From: Azospirillaceae bacterium
GTDB taxonomy: Bacteria; Pseudomonadota; Alphaproteobacteria; Azospirillales; Azospirillaceae
Length of the DNA: 64,000 nt
Direction: 5' to 3'
NCBI GenBank assembly: GCA_035645145.1
Contig: DASQNC010000068.1
Span: forward strand, 1-64,000
Shown here one piece after another: positions 8,455 to 18,255 of this stretch (the stretch's first letter is position 1; each line of letters starts with the position of its first letter). Below the pieces are notes generated by a model, which did no database searches, was not told where the DNA came from, and worked only from the letters and a program-made list of their open reading frames with translations. A program made the translations under genes and the position numbers.

Positions 8455-9173
8455 TTTCGGGGGGGGGCGCTCGGGCCGTCCCGGCCTGTCACGTGCCCCT
8501 AGACGGTTCGAGTCTTCCCGAGGTTGGCGTTGTCGATGCTCAGGCTGGCCATCGGTTCTTCGACGTGACCTTCCGCTTCCCGGCACGGACGCCTTTCCAT
8601 TCGTGCGCAAAGTATACAATCCATCGCCCGATGGCTTGGGCCGCCCGGAAACTTGTCCGGCGTGTGGAAAGCAATGCCAATACATTCCGAATAGGAGAAA
8701 TTGACTTCTGAATACGCTCCTATGGGGGGCTTCCACGTGCTTTCCGTTGCACCCTCGGCATGAACCCGGACCGGGCCAGCCGGGAGATTTGCCGGGTGTC
8801 AGGTGGGGCAATGCGAAAGGTCCCCGGGGCACGCGCCTTGCCGAGGATAGGCAAGGCGCCGGACCGGCTGCATCCTCGGCCGTTCCCCGCCCCTTAAATG
8901 CTCGGAGAACCTATTCCTGGAGGCGAGCCAAGGCATTTTCCCGTCTGAAGCGACGCAACGCGAGGCGAGGTGTAGTATACATACCTGTACGAAAGTACAG
9001 GAAACCGGCTGGAAGGCCAACGCGCGGGAACGGATAAAATTTTAATCTATCATCAACTGATGGCGGTGATAGTAGGGGTCAGTGCGCCGCTCGGCCGTAT
9101 GGCTGGCGGAAAATGTTGTGCGGAATAGCCCCAATGGTGCCGTCGGAAATGCCGGCCCGACTGGAGTGACGTC
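8455..9173. other. Long intergenic stretch before the chemoreceptor
   Basis: No convincing gene. A 33-codon reverse reading frame ending near 8505 has no visible ribosome-binding site or homology. Two AT-richer patches (around 8610-8720 and 8975-9080) stand out and probably hold promoter elements for the chemoreceptor gene. A perfect hairpin lies at 8984-9001. Confidence 0.5.
8984..9001. promoter_or_regulatory. Perfect 7-bp inverted repeat with GAAA loop
   Basis: CCTGTAC, GAAA, GTACAGG. As DNA it could be an operator; as RNA it would be a stem capped by a GNRA tetraloop in the chemoreceptor leader. It sits about 170 bases before the chemoreceptor start, next to the palindrome GTATAC. Function unknown. 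Confidence 0.35.
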
Positions 9174-10736
9174 ATGCTTGTCCCGACGCCCCTTGCTCGT
9201 CTCGGTATCAAATGGCGAATCCTCGGCAGCTTGGCCATCGTGTTGATCGCCTTGTTCGCCGGCATCAATTTCTTCCAATTGCGATCCGCCGAAGCCGAGC
9301 GCGCGGAGATGATCGAAACGCGCGGCCGTTTGCTGGCGAACATCCAAGGCGCAGCCCTGGGGGCGCCGCTGTGGAACCTGGACGATGGCATCGTGCAGGG
9401 GCTTCTCGAAGGCTTGGCGTCGGACCCCGACTTCGCGGGGGTCCGGATCATCGATGCCAAGGGGGCTGTTTCTCACAAGCACGGTCGACAGGATCTTCCG
9501 GAAGACGAACGCATCCGGGTGTCGGCTGTGATCAAGTACAATGGGAAGGATCTCGGCCGGCTTGAGGTGGACCTGTCGCGCGAGGGGCTGCACGCCGCTG
9601 TGCGTGAGGGGGCGATCCAGGCAACCCTTGCCAACGCCGCGATCCTGGCGGTGGTCCTGATTGCCGTCTATGTCGCGCTGATGATGATCCTCAGGCCGAT
9701 GGCCACGTTGCAGCAGGCCATGGTCCGCGTGGCGGAAGGGGATCTGGCGACGGAGATCGTCGGCATTGCGCGCCTTGACGAGATCGGCGCCATGGCCCGG
9801 GCCGTGCAGACGTTCAAGACCAACGCGGAGGAGAAGCACCGGCTGGAGGAACAGCAGGCCGTCCTGGAGGCGGAGGCGGAAGCCAAGCGCAAGGCGGATC
9901 TCCACAGCATGGCCAACCGCTTCGAAAGCGACGTCCAGGGGGAACTGACCGGCGCCCGCGACACCGCCGGCAATATGACCCAATCCGCCAACCTGATGGC
10001 GGACAGCGCGGCCGACAACGCCCGCCTTTCGCAGGACACCGCCGACACCGCCGACCGCGTGTCCTCCAACGTGCAGACGGTTTCCGCCGCCGTCGAGGAA
10101 CTGGCTGCGTCGATCCAGGAGATCAGCCGGCAGGTTGCGACCTCCAATGGTGCTGCGGCCGATGCCACCCGGCGGGCGGAGCAGGCGGTCGAGATGGTTG
10201 GCAGCTTGGTTTCGACCGCCAGCCGCATCAGCGACGTCGTCACCCTCATCAGCGGGATTGCGAGCCAGACCAATCTGCTGGCACTGAACGCCACGATCGA
10301 GGCGGCACGGGCCGGTGAGGCCGGCAAGGGCTTCGCTGTGGTTGCCGGCGAAGTGAAGGCGCTTGCAAGTCAGACCGCCAAGGCCACCGACGAAATCGGC
10401 GGGCAGATCGCCAGCATTCAGGAGGCGACCCGGACCGCGGCGTCCGACATCAGCGAAATCGCCCGCGCCATTCAGGAGGTCAGCAGCATCAGCAGCTCGA
10501 TCGCCGCGGCGGTCGAAGAGCAGAATGCGGCGACGGGTGAGATCAGCCGGGCCCTGGCGGAGGCCGCGCAAGGCACGGCCGAGCTCAACCGCCATGTACA
10601 GACGGTGGCCGAGACGGCCCAGCGCTCGGGTGTGGCCGCAGGCGGCCTGCTCGGCGCCACCACTGAGCTCGAATCGCGCTTCGAAACACTCCAGGAGCGG
10701 GTTGGCCATTTCCTGGCGACAGTTCGATCCGCCTAG
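9174..10736 (+). CDS. Methyl-accepting chemotaxis protein
   Basis: Transmembrane chemoreceptor of 520 residues. A first membrane helix at about 15-34 is followed by a periplasmic ligand domain of about 110 residues (36-145) and a second membrane helix at about 148-172. Next come a HAMP domain ([10 protein letters not shown] through [11 protein letters not shown]) and a cytoplasmic signalling domain. The hairpin tip is recognisable as [20 protein letters not shown] and [18 protein letters not shown], which binds CheA and CheW. The start is ATG in GTGACGTCATG. The gene is monocistronic with its own terminator. Ligand unknown. No other chemotaxis gene is nearby. Confidence 0.93.
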   Translation: MLVPTPLARLGIKWRILGSLAIVLIALFAGINFFQLRSAEAERAEMIETRGRLLANIQGAALGAPLWNLDDGIVQGLLEGLASDPDFAGVRIIDAKGAVSHKHGRQDLPEDERIRVSAVIKYNGKDLGRLEVDLSREGLHAAVREGAIQATLANAAILAVVLIAVYVALMMILRPMATLQQAMVRVAEGDLATEIVGIARLDEIGAMARAVQTFKTNAEEKHRLEEQQAVLEAEAEAKRKADLHSMANRFESDVQGELTGARDTAGNMTQSANLMADSAADNARLSQDTADTADRVSSNVQTVSAAVEELAASIQEISRQVATSNGAAADATRRAEQAVEMVGSLVSTASRISDVVTLISGIASQTNLLALNATIEAARAGEAGKGFAVVAGEVKALASQTAKATDEIGGQIASIQEATRTAASDISEIARAIQEVSSISSSIAAAVEEQNAATGEISRALAEAAQGTAELNRHVQTVAETAQRSGVAAGGLLGATTELESRFETLQERVGHFLATVRSA

Positions 10737-11245
10737 GAAGGGCTTCGCAACGGTCCTCTCGGGGAAGGGCGTTTCAGCCCCGACCTCGTGGGTGCACCGG
10801 GCGATTTCAGGTGATCGGAAGGCCCGCCCCACGGCGGGCCTTTTCGATTCCGCCTGCGCGCTTCCGGGGCGGCAGGCTTCGTTGGCGCCCCGGCCGGCCT
10901 GGAGAAGCGGCTGTCCGCGGGGCGGTGCACCGTGGCGGACGGATGCCGCAAGGTGCTCCCCTGGCGCACCCTCGCGGCCAGGGGTTGGTGCTCATCTGGA
11001 CGGCGGATCGGCCACGTGGCCGGGAGGGGGCGGGCTGGCGGCCCAATCCTGCACATGGACGCACGGCCTGTTTGGCAGGATGGGCTATCATGGGGCCAAG
11101 CCCGACGGTGATTGCCGGCGTATGCTGACCGGTGCCGTTACGGTCGCCGAGAAGCGGGCTCGTTCCGGGGTGGCTGAGGGGGGATTCGGACTCCGCGGGA
11201 GTCCGCCCGTTTCCTGAATGGGGCAATGGGGTGCCGTCAGGGGCG
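10737..11245. other. Intergenic stretch between convergent chemoreceptor and kinase genes
   Basis: Holds the chemoreceptor terminator at 10819-10845. The remaining 400 bases contain no reading frame with a ribosome-binding site or recognisable protein motif on either strand. The region lies between two convergent genes, so no promoter is needed here. Confidence 0.5.
10819..10845 (+). terminator. Rho-independent terminator of the chemoreceptor gene
   Basis: GGCCCGCC, CCAC loop, GGCGGGCC, then TTTT. The perfect 8-bp stem is preceded by AA and followed by T, so it may work in both directions. Confidence 0.88.
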
Positions 11246-13348
11246 TCAGGCCGTTGCGGTCTCTTCCGTGGAAATTGCAACCAACCGATCCGTCGGCAGC
11301 CGGATGTCAATGGTCGTTCCCTTGCCCAAAGCGCTTCGGATGTGGAGTTCCCCGTCGTGCAGGCGGACGAGTGCATCGGTGATGGGAAGGCCCAATCCGA
11401 TCCCGTCCTGGTCGCGGGCGTGGGGCGAACCAACCCGTTCGAAGGGTTGGCGTACGCGTTCGAGATCCGCCGCGTCCATGCCGATCCCGGTATCCGCGAC
11501 CGTGACGAAGGGGTATCCCGCCCCCATGCCAGGGCCTGCGTCCGCGACACCGACGCGGATGTCGACCCGGCCGCCTTCCGGGGTGAATTTGATGGCGTTG
11601 CCCAACAGGTTGAGCAGGGCTTGGCGGATCTTGTCCCCGTCGATGCGCACTTGCACGCGTGCCGCGTTCTGGACGTAGGTCAGTTTCACCCCGGCCTTGC
11701 AGGCAAGCGGCTCGACCAACCGCAACGTTTCTTCGACCAGATGGATCAGATCCACCGTCTGCTCGGACAATATCAATTTGCCCGCTTCGATACGGCTGAT
11801 TTCCAGGATTGCGGAAATCAGGCCGAGCAGGTGCTGGCCCGCCCGCTCGATATCCGACAGATAATCCTTCTGCTTGGGCGAGACGGCACCGAAGTGACCT
11901 TCGCCCAGCGCCTGGGCAAAGCCGATGATGGCGTTGAGCGGGGTGCGCAATTCGTGGCTCATGGTGGCCAGGAAATTGCTCTTCGCCCGGCTTGCGGCTT
12001 CGGCCGCCTGTTTCGCGGCGGCGAGCCGGGCTTCGGATTGGCGGGCCACGGTGACGTCACGATGAACGCTGACGAGGCTCCCGTCCGGCGTCTCGGCCTG
12101 TGTGCTCTCCACGACCACACCCGACGGCAGCGCCATTTCCAACGCGCCGTCGCGATGGGCGGTCATCCGCCAAGCCACCCAGGCCCGCCGCTCCTCGTCC
12201 GTCGCGTCGGGCAGTACCGCCATCGCCGCACGGGTTGCGATCCGTTCGAACGGCGTACCAGGAACAAGCAGGTCCCCGAGGTGTGGGTACAGCTCCGCAT
12301 ACCGGCGGTTCGCCAGGACCAGCCTGCGGTCGGCGTCCAGCAGGACGAACCCATCGGTCATTGCGTCCAGGGCCTGGTCCAGGATTTTCTTCGATCTGCG
12401 GGTTTCCGCCGCCGCCCGCTCCCGCGCGTGCACCAGCCAAGCCGTGGAAAGGGCGAACGCGACAACAAAGAAGGCGAGCAGGGCCGAAACGGCCAGAATC
12501 GCCTTCCTCTCCTCCCGCCATGTCGCGAGTGCGTCCGCCTCGCGGATGCAGGCGACCACGGTCAGCCTCTCGTAAAGCAGCGGGGCGGCCGCGGTGATTA
12601 TCTTCAGCTTCTCGGTACGGCTGTCGATCTGCGCCCAGCGCCTGTCGGCGTTCAGACGCTCCGTGATCGGCGGCAGGCGCTCCCCGATCCGCAATGGCCC
12701 GTTGGGCACGCTTGCGAGAAGCCGCCCATCGGCGCGTTCCAGCGTTACGACCTGTGCGGCGGTCGCAGTGGTCGGCAGCAGCAGTGGCGCCAACCCGTGC
12801 AATGGGAATTCAGCCACCGCGACCAGTTGGCGTGCATCGTCCGTGCGCAAAAGCCGGCCGAGGTAGAGCACCCATTCGCTCGTCAAGGGGTTCCGGACGG
12901 GATCCCCGATCATCATCACGCCGGCCTGGGATTGCCCACGGGCCGGCACCAGCTTGTCGGGCAGGGGCGGTGGGCGTCGGCGGGTGGCGGGTTGGCCGGA
13001 CGCCAGAACGCGGCCATTGAAGTCCAGGATCATCAGGTCGCGGACCAGGAAGCTTTGGTCCGACAGCACCCGCAGGATGTGGTTGGTGGCTTCCGTGCCC
13101 ATGGGGTCGCCGCTGGCAGGGATCGAGATCAGCGCCTCCAGACCCGCCAGCAGTGCATCGATCTGGAGCAGACCCCGGTTCATGTTCGCCTCGGCGCCGG
13201 CGACGAGGCCCTCGACCGTCTTCCCGGCCTCCTGGAGTGCATCGTTCCGCCCATGCCGCAGGAGCGTCACGGTCGCATAGGCCTGGGCGGCCAGCAGGGC
13301 CGCTGCCGCGAGCAGGATGACCTGGGGGGTGCGCCGCGCGGGCTGCAT
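11246..13348 (-). CDS. Membrane sensor histidine kinase with Cache-like periplasmic domain and PAS domain
   Basis: 700 residues. Membrane helices lie at about 9-29 and 283-305 and enclose a periplasmic domain of roughly 250 residues of double-Cache character. A PAS domain at about 325-435 (ILDQALDAMTDGFVLLDAD) leads to HisKA with the phosphoaccepting His465 in SHELRTPLNAIIG. The HATPase domain has its N box (LLNLLGNAIKF) and G boxes (DTGIGM, GIGLGLPI). There is no receiver domain, and no response regulator gene lies in the neighbourhood. It starts six bases after the DctP-type binding protein gene ends, so the two are co-transcribed. I infer that the binding protein presents its ligand to the periplasmic sensor domain. 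Confidence 0.9.
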   Translation of the reverse strand: MQPARRTPQVILLAAAALLAAQAYATVTLLRHGRNDALQEAGKTVEGLVAGAEANMNRGLLQIDALLAGLEALISIPASGDPMGTEATNHILRVLSDQSFLVRDLMILDFNGRVLASGQPATRRRPPPLPDKLVPARGQSQAGVMMIGDPVRNPLTSEWVLYLGRLLRTDDARQLVAVAEFPLHGLAPLLLPTTATAAQVVTLERADGRLLASVPNGPLRIGERLPPITERLNADRRWAQIDSRTEKLKIITAAAPLLYERLTVVACIREADALATWREERKAILAVSALLAFFVVAFALSTAWLVHARERAAAETRRSKKILDQALDAMTDGFVLLDADRRLVLANRRYAELYPHLGDLLVPGTPFERIATRAAMAVLPDATDEERRAWVAWRMTAHRDGALEMALPSGVVVESTQAETPDGSLVSVHRDVTVARQSEARLAAAKQAAEAASRAKSNFLATMSHELRTPLNAIIGFAQALGEGHFGAVSPKQKDYLSDIERAGQHLLGLISAILEISRIEAGKLILSEQTVDLIHLVEETLRLVEPLACKAGVKLTYVQNAARVQVRIDGDKIRQALLNLLGNAIKFTPEGGRVDIRVGVADAGPGMGAGYPFVTVADTGIGMDAADLERVRQPFERVGSPHARDQDGIGLGLPITDALVRLHDGELHIRSALGKGTTIDIRLPTDRLVAISTEETATA

Positions 13349-13354
13349 CTGCGT

Positions 13355-14434
13355 TCAACCGCGCGGTGCCGGGATGGACAGCAGCGGGCCCAGCGACGTG
13401 TTCCATGCGGATATGCAACCGTCGCCGCAACGGCCCAGCCATCCCGGCAGGACGGTCCCGACGATGAGCGACCGGATCCGGTCGGCATCCGCGGGGGTTG
13501 TGGGGACGCGCACCATCCGGCCCTTGCGGCCCGACGCGCAGGCCGGCGCCCCCGTGTTGCAGGCCAAGCCCTCGTCGGTTTCGCGCTCGGCCGCGTCGAG
13601 GATTTCGGCTTCCAATTGGGCGATTTCGCGGCGCAGGAATTCGGCCACGGCGGGAGGCAGTGCCCGCCAAGCCGTCCCGTTGGCGGCGAATACCGCCACG
13701 CCCCACGTTATGGCAAGCTCGTGGATGTGGGTTGTCACCTCGTGCAGGCCGGCGCTGTTGCCGGACATCGTGCCCGTAATGGCGCACTCGACGGCGCCAC
13801 GACGGATGGACGGGACGACTTCGCCGAAGGACGTGACGATCGGTGTTGCGCCCAGTGCTTCGACGAGTTCCGACTGCGCCACGTTTGCGGTCCGAATCCG
13901 CCGGCCCGCGAGGCTGGCAAGATCCGTGAACGCGTTCCGGCAAAAGAGGACCTGCGCCGGATAGGCGTAGATGCCCAGGAGTTTCAAATCGTAGTGGTCG
14001 CGCAGATGGTCTTGGATGAACGGCCGGGACGCGGTCAGGGTGCGCCGAAGCGACGAGAAGTCGGGGCTGAGCAGCGGCAGGTCCAGCGCGCCGAGTTCCG
14101 GGGCGTCTATGACCATGTTGCTGAGCTGGGTCGTTCCGAATTGCACCACCCCCAGGCGGAGCAGGCGCATCATATCCCGCCCCAGGATTCCGCTCTGGTC
14201 GAACGGCGAGATTTCCGCCGTGACCTGCCCGCCGGACCGCTCGGCGATCCGGCGGGTCCAGAACGGCATCTCGTGGTTGGTGTACTGGTTGGCGTTGGCC
14301 AGGTTGCCAATGATGCGCAGGTGGGTTTTCGGGTATGCCGGCTCGACCGCTCCCGCCGCGTGAGTGAAGGCGAGCGTGAGGAGTACGGCACACACCGACA
14401 GGAGCCGCAACCGCCGGAGACGATTTGGCGACAT
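13355..14434 (-). CDS. Orphan DctP-family (TRAP-type) periplasmic solute-binding protein
   Basis: 359 residues with a Sec signal peptide (LLSVCAVLLTLAF, cleavage near AGA-VE at about 29). The DctP fold is recognisable in ISPFDQSGILGRDMMRLLRLGVVQFGTT, in LKLLGIYAYPAQVLFCRNAF and in the conserved arginine stretch LASLAGRRIRTAN. TRAP transporters need DctQ and DctM membrane proteins; neither is present here. The only partner gene is the histidine kinase immediately downstream, six bases away. It is therefore probably a sensory binding protein rather than an import component. Two cysteine pairs (CNTGAPAC and CGDGC) in the C-terminal part may form disulphides. Ligand unknown. Confidence 0.85.
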   Translation of the reverse strand: MSPNRLRRLRLLSVCAVLLTLAFTHAAGAVEPAYPKTHLRIIGNLANANQYTNHEMPFWTRRIAERSGGQVTAEISPFDQSGILGRDMMRLLRLGVVQFGTTQLSNMVIDAPELGALDLPLLSPDFSSLRRTLTASRPFIQDHLRDHYDLKLLGIYAYPAQVLFCRNAFTDLASLAGRRIRTANVAQSELVEALGATPIVTSFGEVVPSIRRGAVECAITGTMSGNSAGLHEVTTHIHELAITWGVAVFAANGTAWRALPPAVAEFLRREIAQLEAEILDAAERETDEGLACNTGAPACASGRKGRMVRVPTTPADADRIRSLIVGTVLPGWLGRCGDGCISAWNTSLGPLLSIPAPRG

Positions 14435-14737
14435 GGTTCCACCAGCTGCGAATTACCTTCGAAGGGTGTAGCACAAAAGTATTATGTTTTTGCAAACCGG
14501 AAGTTGCTTTGCCATTCCGAAGCTTGCGCGGATGGGTGGTCCCCCGTCGCCGATGGTTGACCAACCTTGCCCCTTTCCCGGCCAGCGTTCGCAAGCTGTG
14601 ACTCGGGCGGTTCCCGACCCGATGGATTTATCCGCGAACAATCGGTGGGGCTGCGCAAGGGTGGCGCCCATGCAGGGGGATTCCACGTTCATTGGATTGG
14701 AATGAGATCCCCGCCCTCATAGCCGGCCTGGAATCCA
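14435..14737. other. Divergent promoter region
   Basis: Lies between the DctP-type gene (left, reverse) and the first membrane protein of the glycan island (right, forward). An AT-rich patch at 14468-14520 (TATTATGTTTTTGC) probably holds the promoter of the binding-protein/kinase operon. No gene is seen. Confidence 0.45.
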
Positions 14738-16471
14738 ATGGTCCCGTCCTCCATCCAGGATGCAATCACCAGTGATGTCGTGCGCTGCCGGGCGCATTCG
14801 GGTCCCCTGCTCTGGACGGCCGCGCTTTTGATGCAGCTGCTGGCCGCGGTGCCTGTTCTGCTGGCCGAAACGCCGCCGTTGTTCGACTACCCGAACCATC
14901 TGTCCCGTGTGCATGTCCTGTTGGCGTGGGATCGGGTTGCCGAATTCCGGGTCTGGTTCGCGCAATCCAGTTTCCTGATCCCCAACGTTCTGTCCGACCT
15001 GATTCTGATCGGCCTTTCCAGTCTCGTCGGCGTCGAGACGGCGGGGCGCTGCCTGCTGGTTCTCATTCAGGCATTGACACTCGGCGGGATCGTCACGCTC
15101 GGCCGTGCGGCGACCGGGCGGGCGGAGGTGTGGCCGCTGTTCGGCGCGTTGTTGCTCCACAACGAAATGAGCGCCTGGGGTTTCCTGAACTATGGGCTTG
15201 GCCTTGCGGGCCTGCTTTGGGGGATGGCGGCGTGGCTCGGCACCGAGGGCCGGTCGCGCCGGATGCAGCTCGCCCTCGGTGCTGTTGCGGCAATGACGAC
15301 CTTCGCGGCGCACCTTGTGGCGTTCGGTCTGTTCGCCGCCGCCGTTGCGGCGTTGGAGGCCCGGTGGGCATGGTCGACGGCGAGGGCCCGCGGCATTGCC
15401 ACCGTGTCGGGACGGCTGGCGGCTTCCGGAGCGATCCTGCTGCCCCCCATGCTGGTGTTCTTCCTGGCCAGTCCGACCGGCGGTCTGGCTCCGGCCCTGA
15501 TGTTCGACCCGTCCCCGTTCGCCAAGCTGTCCCCCTATACCCGGCTGCTGGCATCCGGTGTGCCTGCGGCGGATCTGGCGGTTGCGATCCCCGCCTTGGT
15601 GTTGCTGGGGGGATTGGCCGTGGCCGGGCGTCTGACCATCGATCCCCGCCTGGGCACCGTGGCCGGCATCTTCGTACTGGCCCAACTGCTGCTGCCCCAC
15701 TCGGCGCTGGGGTCGTATTTCCTGGACGCCCGCATCGCCGTGGCGGTTGCTCTGGTCGCGGTGGCCGGTCTGCGGTCCCGTACGCGAGCCGGGGATGCCC
15801 GCGGCACGCGGGACCCGGCCGCCCCGGCCACCGCCCCGGCCGTCGTGTTGAGCGCTCTGGTCGTCCTGGTCGGCCTCCGGTCCGCGCTGCTGACCATGCA
15901 ATGGCAGGCGGTGGAGGGGTTGGCCCGCCCGCTGCTGGCCGCCCTCGACCGCGTTCCCCCCGGCAGCCTTGTCGTCGGCACCTCGACCGTTCCGTTGGAG
16001 GAGGGGCGGACATGGCTGCGCTCCCGCGCCGGATATCCCCCCGATGGTCATGTGGTGTCCTATGCCACCATCCGGCGCGATGCCGTCACCCCGAACATCT
16101 TTGCCCGTGAGGGCCAGAACCCTCTGGTGTTCCGGTCGCCCGTGGCGAACCTCGCCGAGGTCGGCTTGCCGGTGGACGGCCGGGGGGCCCCTCCCGGCCC
16201 GCCGATGGAACAGGACGTGCTTGACATGATCGCGGCGGCAGCTTCGGTCAGGTCCGACCTGGACCGGGTCGGGCTGAGGCATCAGGCCCTGTTCGTCGCG
16301 GTCCTGCATATCGGTTGCCGGGATTGGCCGGCGGACCTCTCCCATGGTTTCGGCACACCGGTCGAAATGGCCGCGTGCGGCGACCATTTTTCGCTGATCC
16401 GGATCCGTGCGGCCGGTGCCCACGGGTCCCAACCATCGGGCGATCCGTACTGGGACGAGGGAACCCAATGA
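14738..16471 (+). CDS. Multi-pass membrane protein, GT-C-like, paralogue of the next gene
   Basis: 577 residues with about ten to twelve predicted membrane helices and a C-terminal soluble domain of about 150 residues. Just after the first helix comes PPLFDYPNHLSRVHVL. An acidic residue at this place is where GT-C glycosyltransferases carry their catalytic Asp/Glu. The protein is clearly paralogous to the product of the next gene: GRAATGRAxVWPL, GFLNYxLGL, LPxSALGSxFLDARI, LDRxPPGS and PNxFAR-GQNPLV are shared. No exact family is recognised. I infer a polyprenyl-phosphate-sugar-dependent glycosyltransferase because of its place in a glycan island; a transport role is not excluded. Confidence 0.7.
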   Translation: MVPSSIQDAITSDVVRCRAHSGPLLWTAALLMQLLAAVPVLLAETPPLFDYPNHLSRVHVLLAWDRVAEFRVWFAQSSFLIPNVLSDLILIGLSSLVGVETAGRCLLVLIQALTLGGIVTLGRAATGRAEVWPLFGALLLHNEMSAWGFLNYGLGLAGLLWGMAAWLGTEGRSRRMQLALGAVAAMTTFAAHLVAFGLFAAAVAALEARWAWSTARARGIATVSGRLAASGAILLPPMLVFFLASPTGGLAPALMFDPSPFAKLSPYTRLLASGVPAADLAVAIPALVLLGGLAVAGRLTIDPRLGTVAGIFVLAQLLLPHSALGSYFLDARIAVAVALVAVAGLRSRTRAGDARGTRDPAAPATAPAVVLSALVVLVGLRSALLTMQWQAVEGLARPLLAALDRVPPGSLVVGTSTVPLEEGRTWLRSRAGYPPDGHVVSYATIRRDAVTPNIFAREGQNPLVFRSPVANLAEVGLPVDGRGAPPGPPMEQDVLDMIAAAASVRSDLDRVGLRHQALFVAVLHIGCRDWPADLSHGFGTPVEMAACGDHFSLIRIRAAGAHGSQPSGDPYWDEGTQ

Positions 16472-16554
16472 GACGGGCCGGCTAATCCCATTGCGAACAT
16501 GCCGGGCAGCGGGGTGCAGCTGTTCTAACGAACGGAACAGCCCATCCTCCGGTC

Positions 16555-18255
16555 GTGACGATCAGCGTACTTTCCACCCGACCTGCCCCCGGGGTCCGCC
16601 CGGAGGCCCCGATCGGCGCCCTCGGGGTACGCGCCGGCCTGCTACTCTGCCTTGTGCTGGTGGCCGTGCCGCTGCTCGCCTCCGGGACGCCGCCGCTGTT
16701 CGACTATCCCAACCATCTCGCCCGCGTGCACATCCTGCACCATTGGGACCGGCTGGCGCTGTTCCAGGCCCATTACGGGATTTCCAGCTTCCTGGTCCCG
16801 AACGTGCTGTCGGATCTGGTGCTGCTGGGGTTCATGGGGCTCGGGGATGCCCATGTCGCCGGGCGCGCGCTTCTGCTGGTCATCGCGTGGGGCACGCTGA
16901 CGGGCGTGCTTGCCTTGAACCGTGCCGCGACCGGCCGGGCATCGGTCTGGCCTTTGCTGGGTGCCCTGCTGGTCTTCAACGAAATGTTCGTCTGGGGATT
17001 CCTGAACTACCTGCTGGGGCTTGTCCTGCTGCTGTGGGGGATGGCGGCCTGGCTTTGGCTGGAGCGGCGCCCGCGGGCCGTCCAGGTGGCCGTCGGCACC
17101 GCCTTCGCCCTGTCGCTGTTCCTGTCGCATCTGGTCGCCTTCGGCCTGTACGGGGTCGCGATCGCCATCCTGGAGCTGCGGCGCGTCTGGCGCGCGGGCA
17201 CCCTTTGGCGGGCGGAGGGCGTCGGACGCCTGGCGGTCTCCGCCACGCAGTTCGTCCCGGCGTTGGCCCTGTTCCTGTGGGTCAGCCCGTCGAGCGGGCT
17301 GCCGGTCGATCTGCGATTCGACTACAGCCTGTGGGGCAAGCTGTCGCCGTTCGCCCGGCTGCTGTCGACCGGCAATCCGATCGCCGACACGGGAACGCTC
17401 GTCCTTGTGGTGGCCATCGTCGCCATCGGCTTGGCCACACGCCGCGTCGGGCTGCACAGGGATCTGGCGCTCGTGGCCGGTGCCGACCTGCTGCTGGTTC
17501 TCGTATTGCCCTACTCGGCGCTCGGGTCCTTTTTCCTGGATGCGCGCATCGTCATTGCCACCGCCCTGGTGGCCGTCGCGGCGGTCACCCCGCGCGTCGT
17601 GGTCGGTGCCAACGACGTGACGGGCCGCAGGGCCGGCGCAAGGTGGTGGGGCCGATGGCCTCTGCTGGCGGTCATCCTGGTCCTGGTCGGAGTCCGGACG
17701 GTTGTCCTGGTCCGGGATTGGCATGCCCAGTCCGAGCAGTACCGGCCCGTGCTGGCAGCGCTCGACCGCCTGCCGCCCGGCAGCATCCTCGTCGCAGGCT
17801 CGGCCGCCCCGTTCGAGTTGGGGGACTGGTTCTCGACACGGCGGATCCGCCCCCCGCGCGAGCATGTCGCCACCTACGCCACGGTGGATGCCGATGTGCT
17901 GGTGCCCAACGTCTTCGCCCGAGCGGGGCAGAATCCGCTGGTCTACACCCCCGCCCAGGAAGAGATGGCACCGTTGGGCCGCAACCCGATCCTGCGGCTG
18001 TTCGGGCCGGACGGCCTGCGCCACTTGGCGACCGAGGCGGCCCGTGTGGCCAGCCGCCGCAACGTCATGGATCCGCCCCCCACCGGTGTCTTCGTGATCG
18101 CCCACCATGTCCGGTGCGACGCGTGGCCGGCGGACGTGCCGGTGCGGGCCGCCGCCTGCGGGCCGGACTTCTCGTTGATGGAGGTGGTGCCGGTGGCCGC
18201 GGGCCCGGCACCCGACACCAGGGGCGGAACCGCCGAGGAGACCAGGATGCCATGA
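16555..18255 (+). CDS. Multi-pass membrane protein, GT-C-like, second tandem paralogue
   Basis: 566 residues starting at a GTG. The architecture is the same as the preceding gene: first helix, PPLFDYPNHLARVHIL, a series of membrane helices, then a soluble C-terminal domain with LPPGSILVAG and VPNVFARAGQNPLVY. Identity with its neighbour is spread over the full length, which indicates tandem duplication followed by divergence. The stop overlaps the start of the GT87-like gene (ATGA), so these two are translationally coupled. Probable membrane glycosyltransferase of the glycan island; donor and acceptor are unknown. Confidence 0.7.
   Translation: MTISVLSTRPAPGVRPEAPIGALGVRAGLLLCLVLVAVPLLASGTPPLFDYPNHLARVHILHHWDRLALFQAHYGISSFLVPNVLSDLVLLGFMGLGDAHVAGRALLLVIAWGTLTGVLALNRAATGRASVWPLLGALLVFNEMFVWGFLNYLLGLVLLLWGMAAWLWLERRPRAVQVAVGTAFALSLFLSHLVAFGLYGVAIAILELRRVWRAGTLWRAEGVGRLAVSATQFVPALALFLWVSPSSGLPVDLRFDYSLWGKLSPFARLLSTGNPIADTGTLVLVVAIVAIGLATRRVGLHRDLALVAGADLLLVLVLPYSALGSFFLDARIVIATALVAVAAVTPRVVVGANDVTGRRAGARWWGRWPLLAVILVLVGVRTVVLVRDWHAQSEQYRPVLAALDRLPPGSILVAGSAAPFELGDWFSTRRIRPPREHVATYATVDADVLVPNVFARAGQNPLVYTPAQEEMAPLGRNPILRLFGPDGLRHLATEAARVASRRNVMDPPPTGVFVIAHHVRCDAWPADVPVRAAACGPDFSLMEVVPVAAGPAPDTRGGTAEETRMP

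Noticed and set aside
8505-8603. 33-codon reverse frame containing MASLSIDNANLGKTRTV
   Set aside because: No ribosome-binding site, no homology and no transcription context; treated as chance.
14453-14692. 79-codon reverse frame upstream of the DctP-type gene
   Set aside because: Covers the AT-rich promoter-like patch and shows no coding character or similarity.
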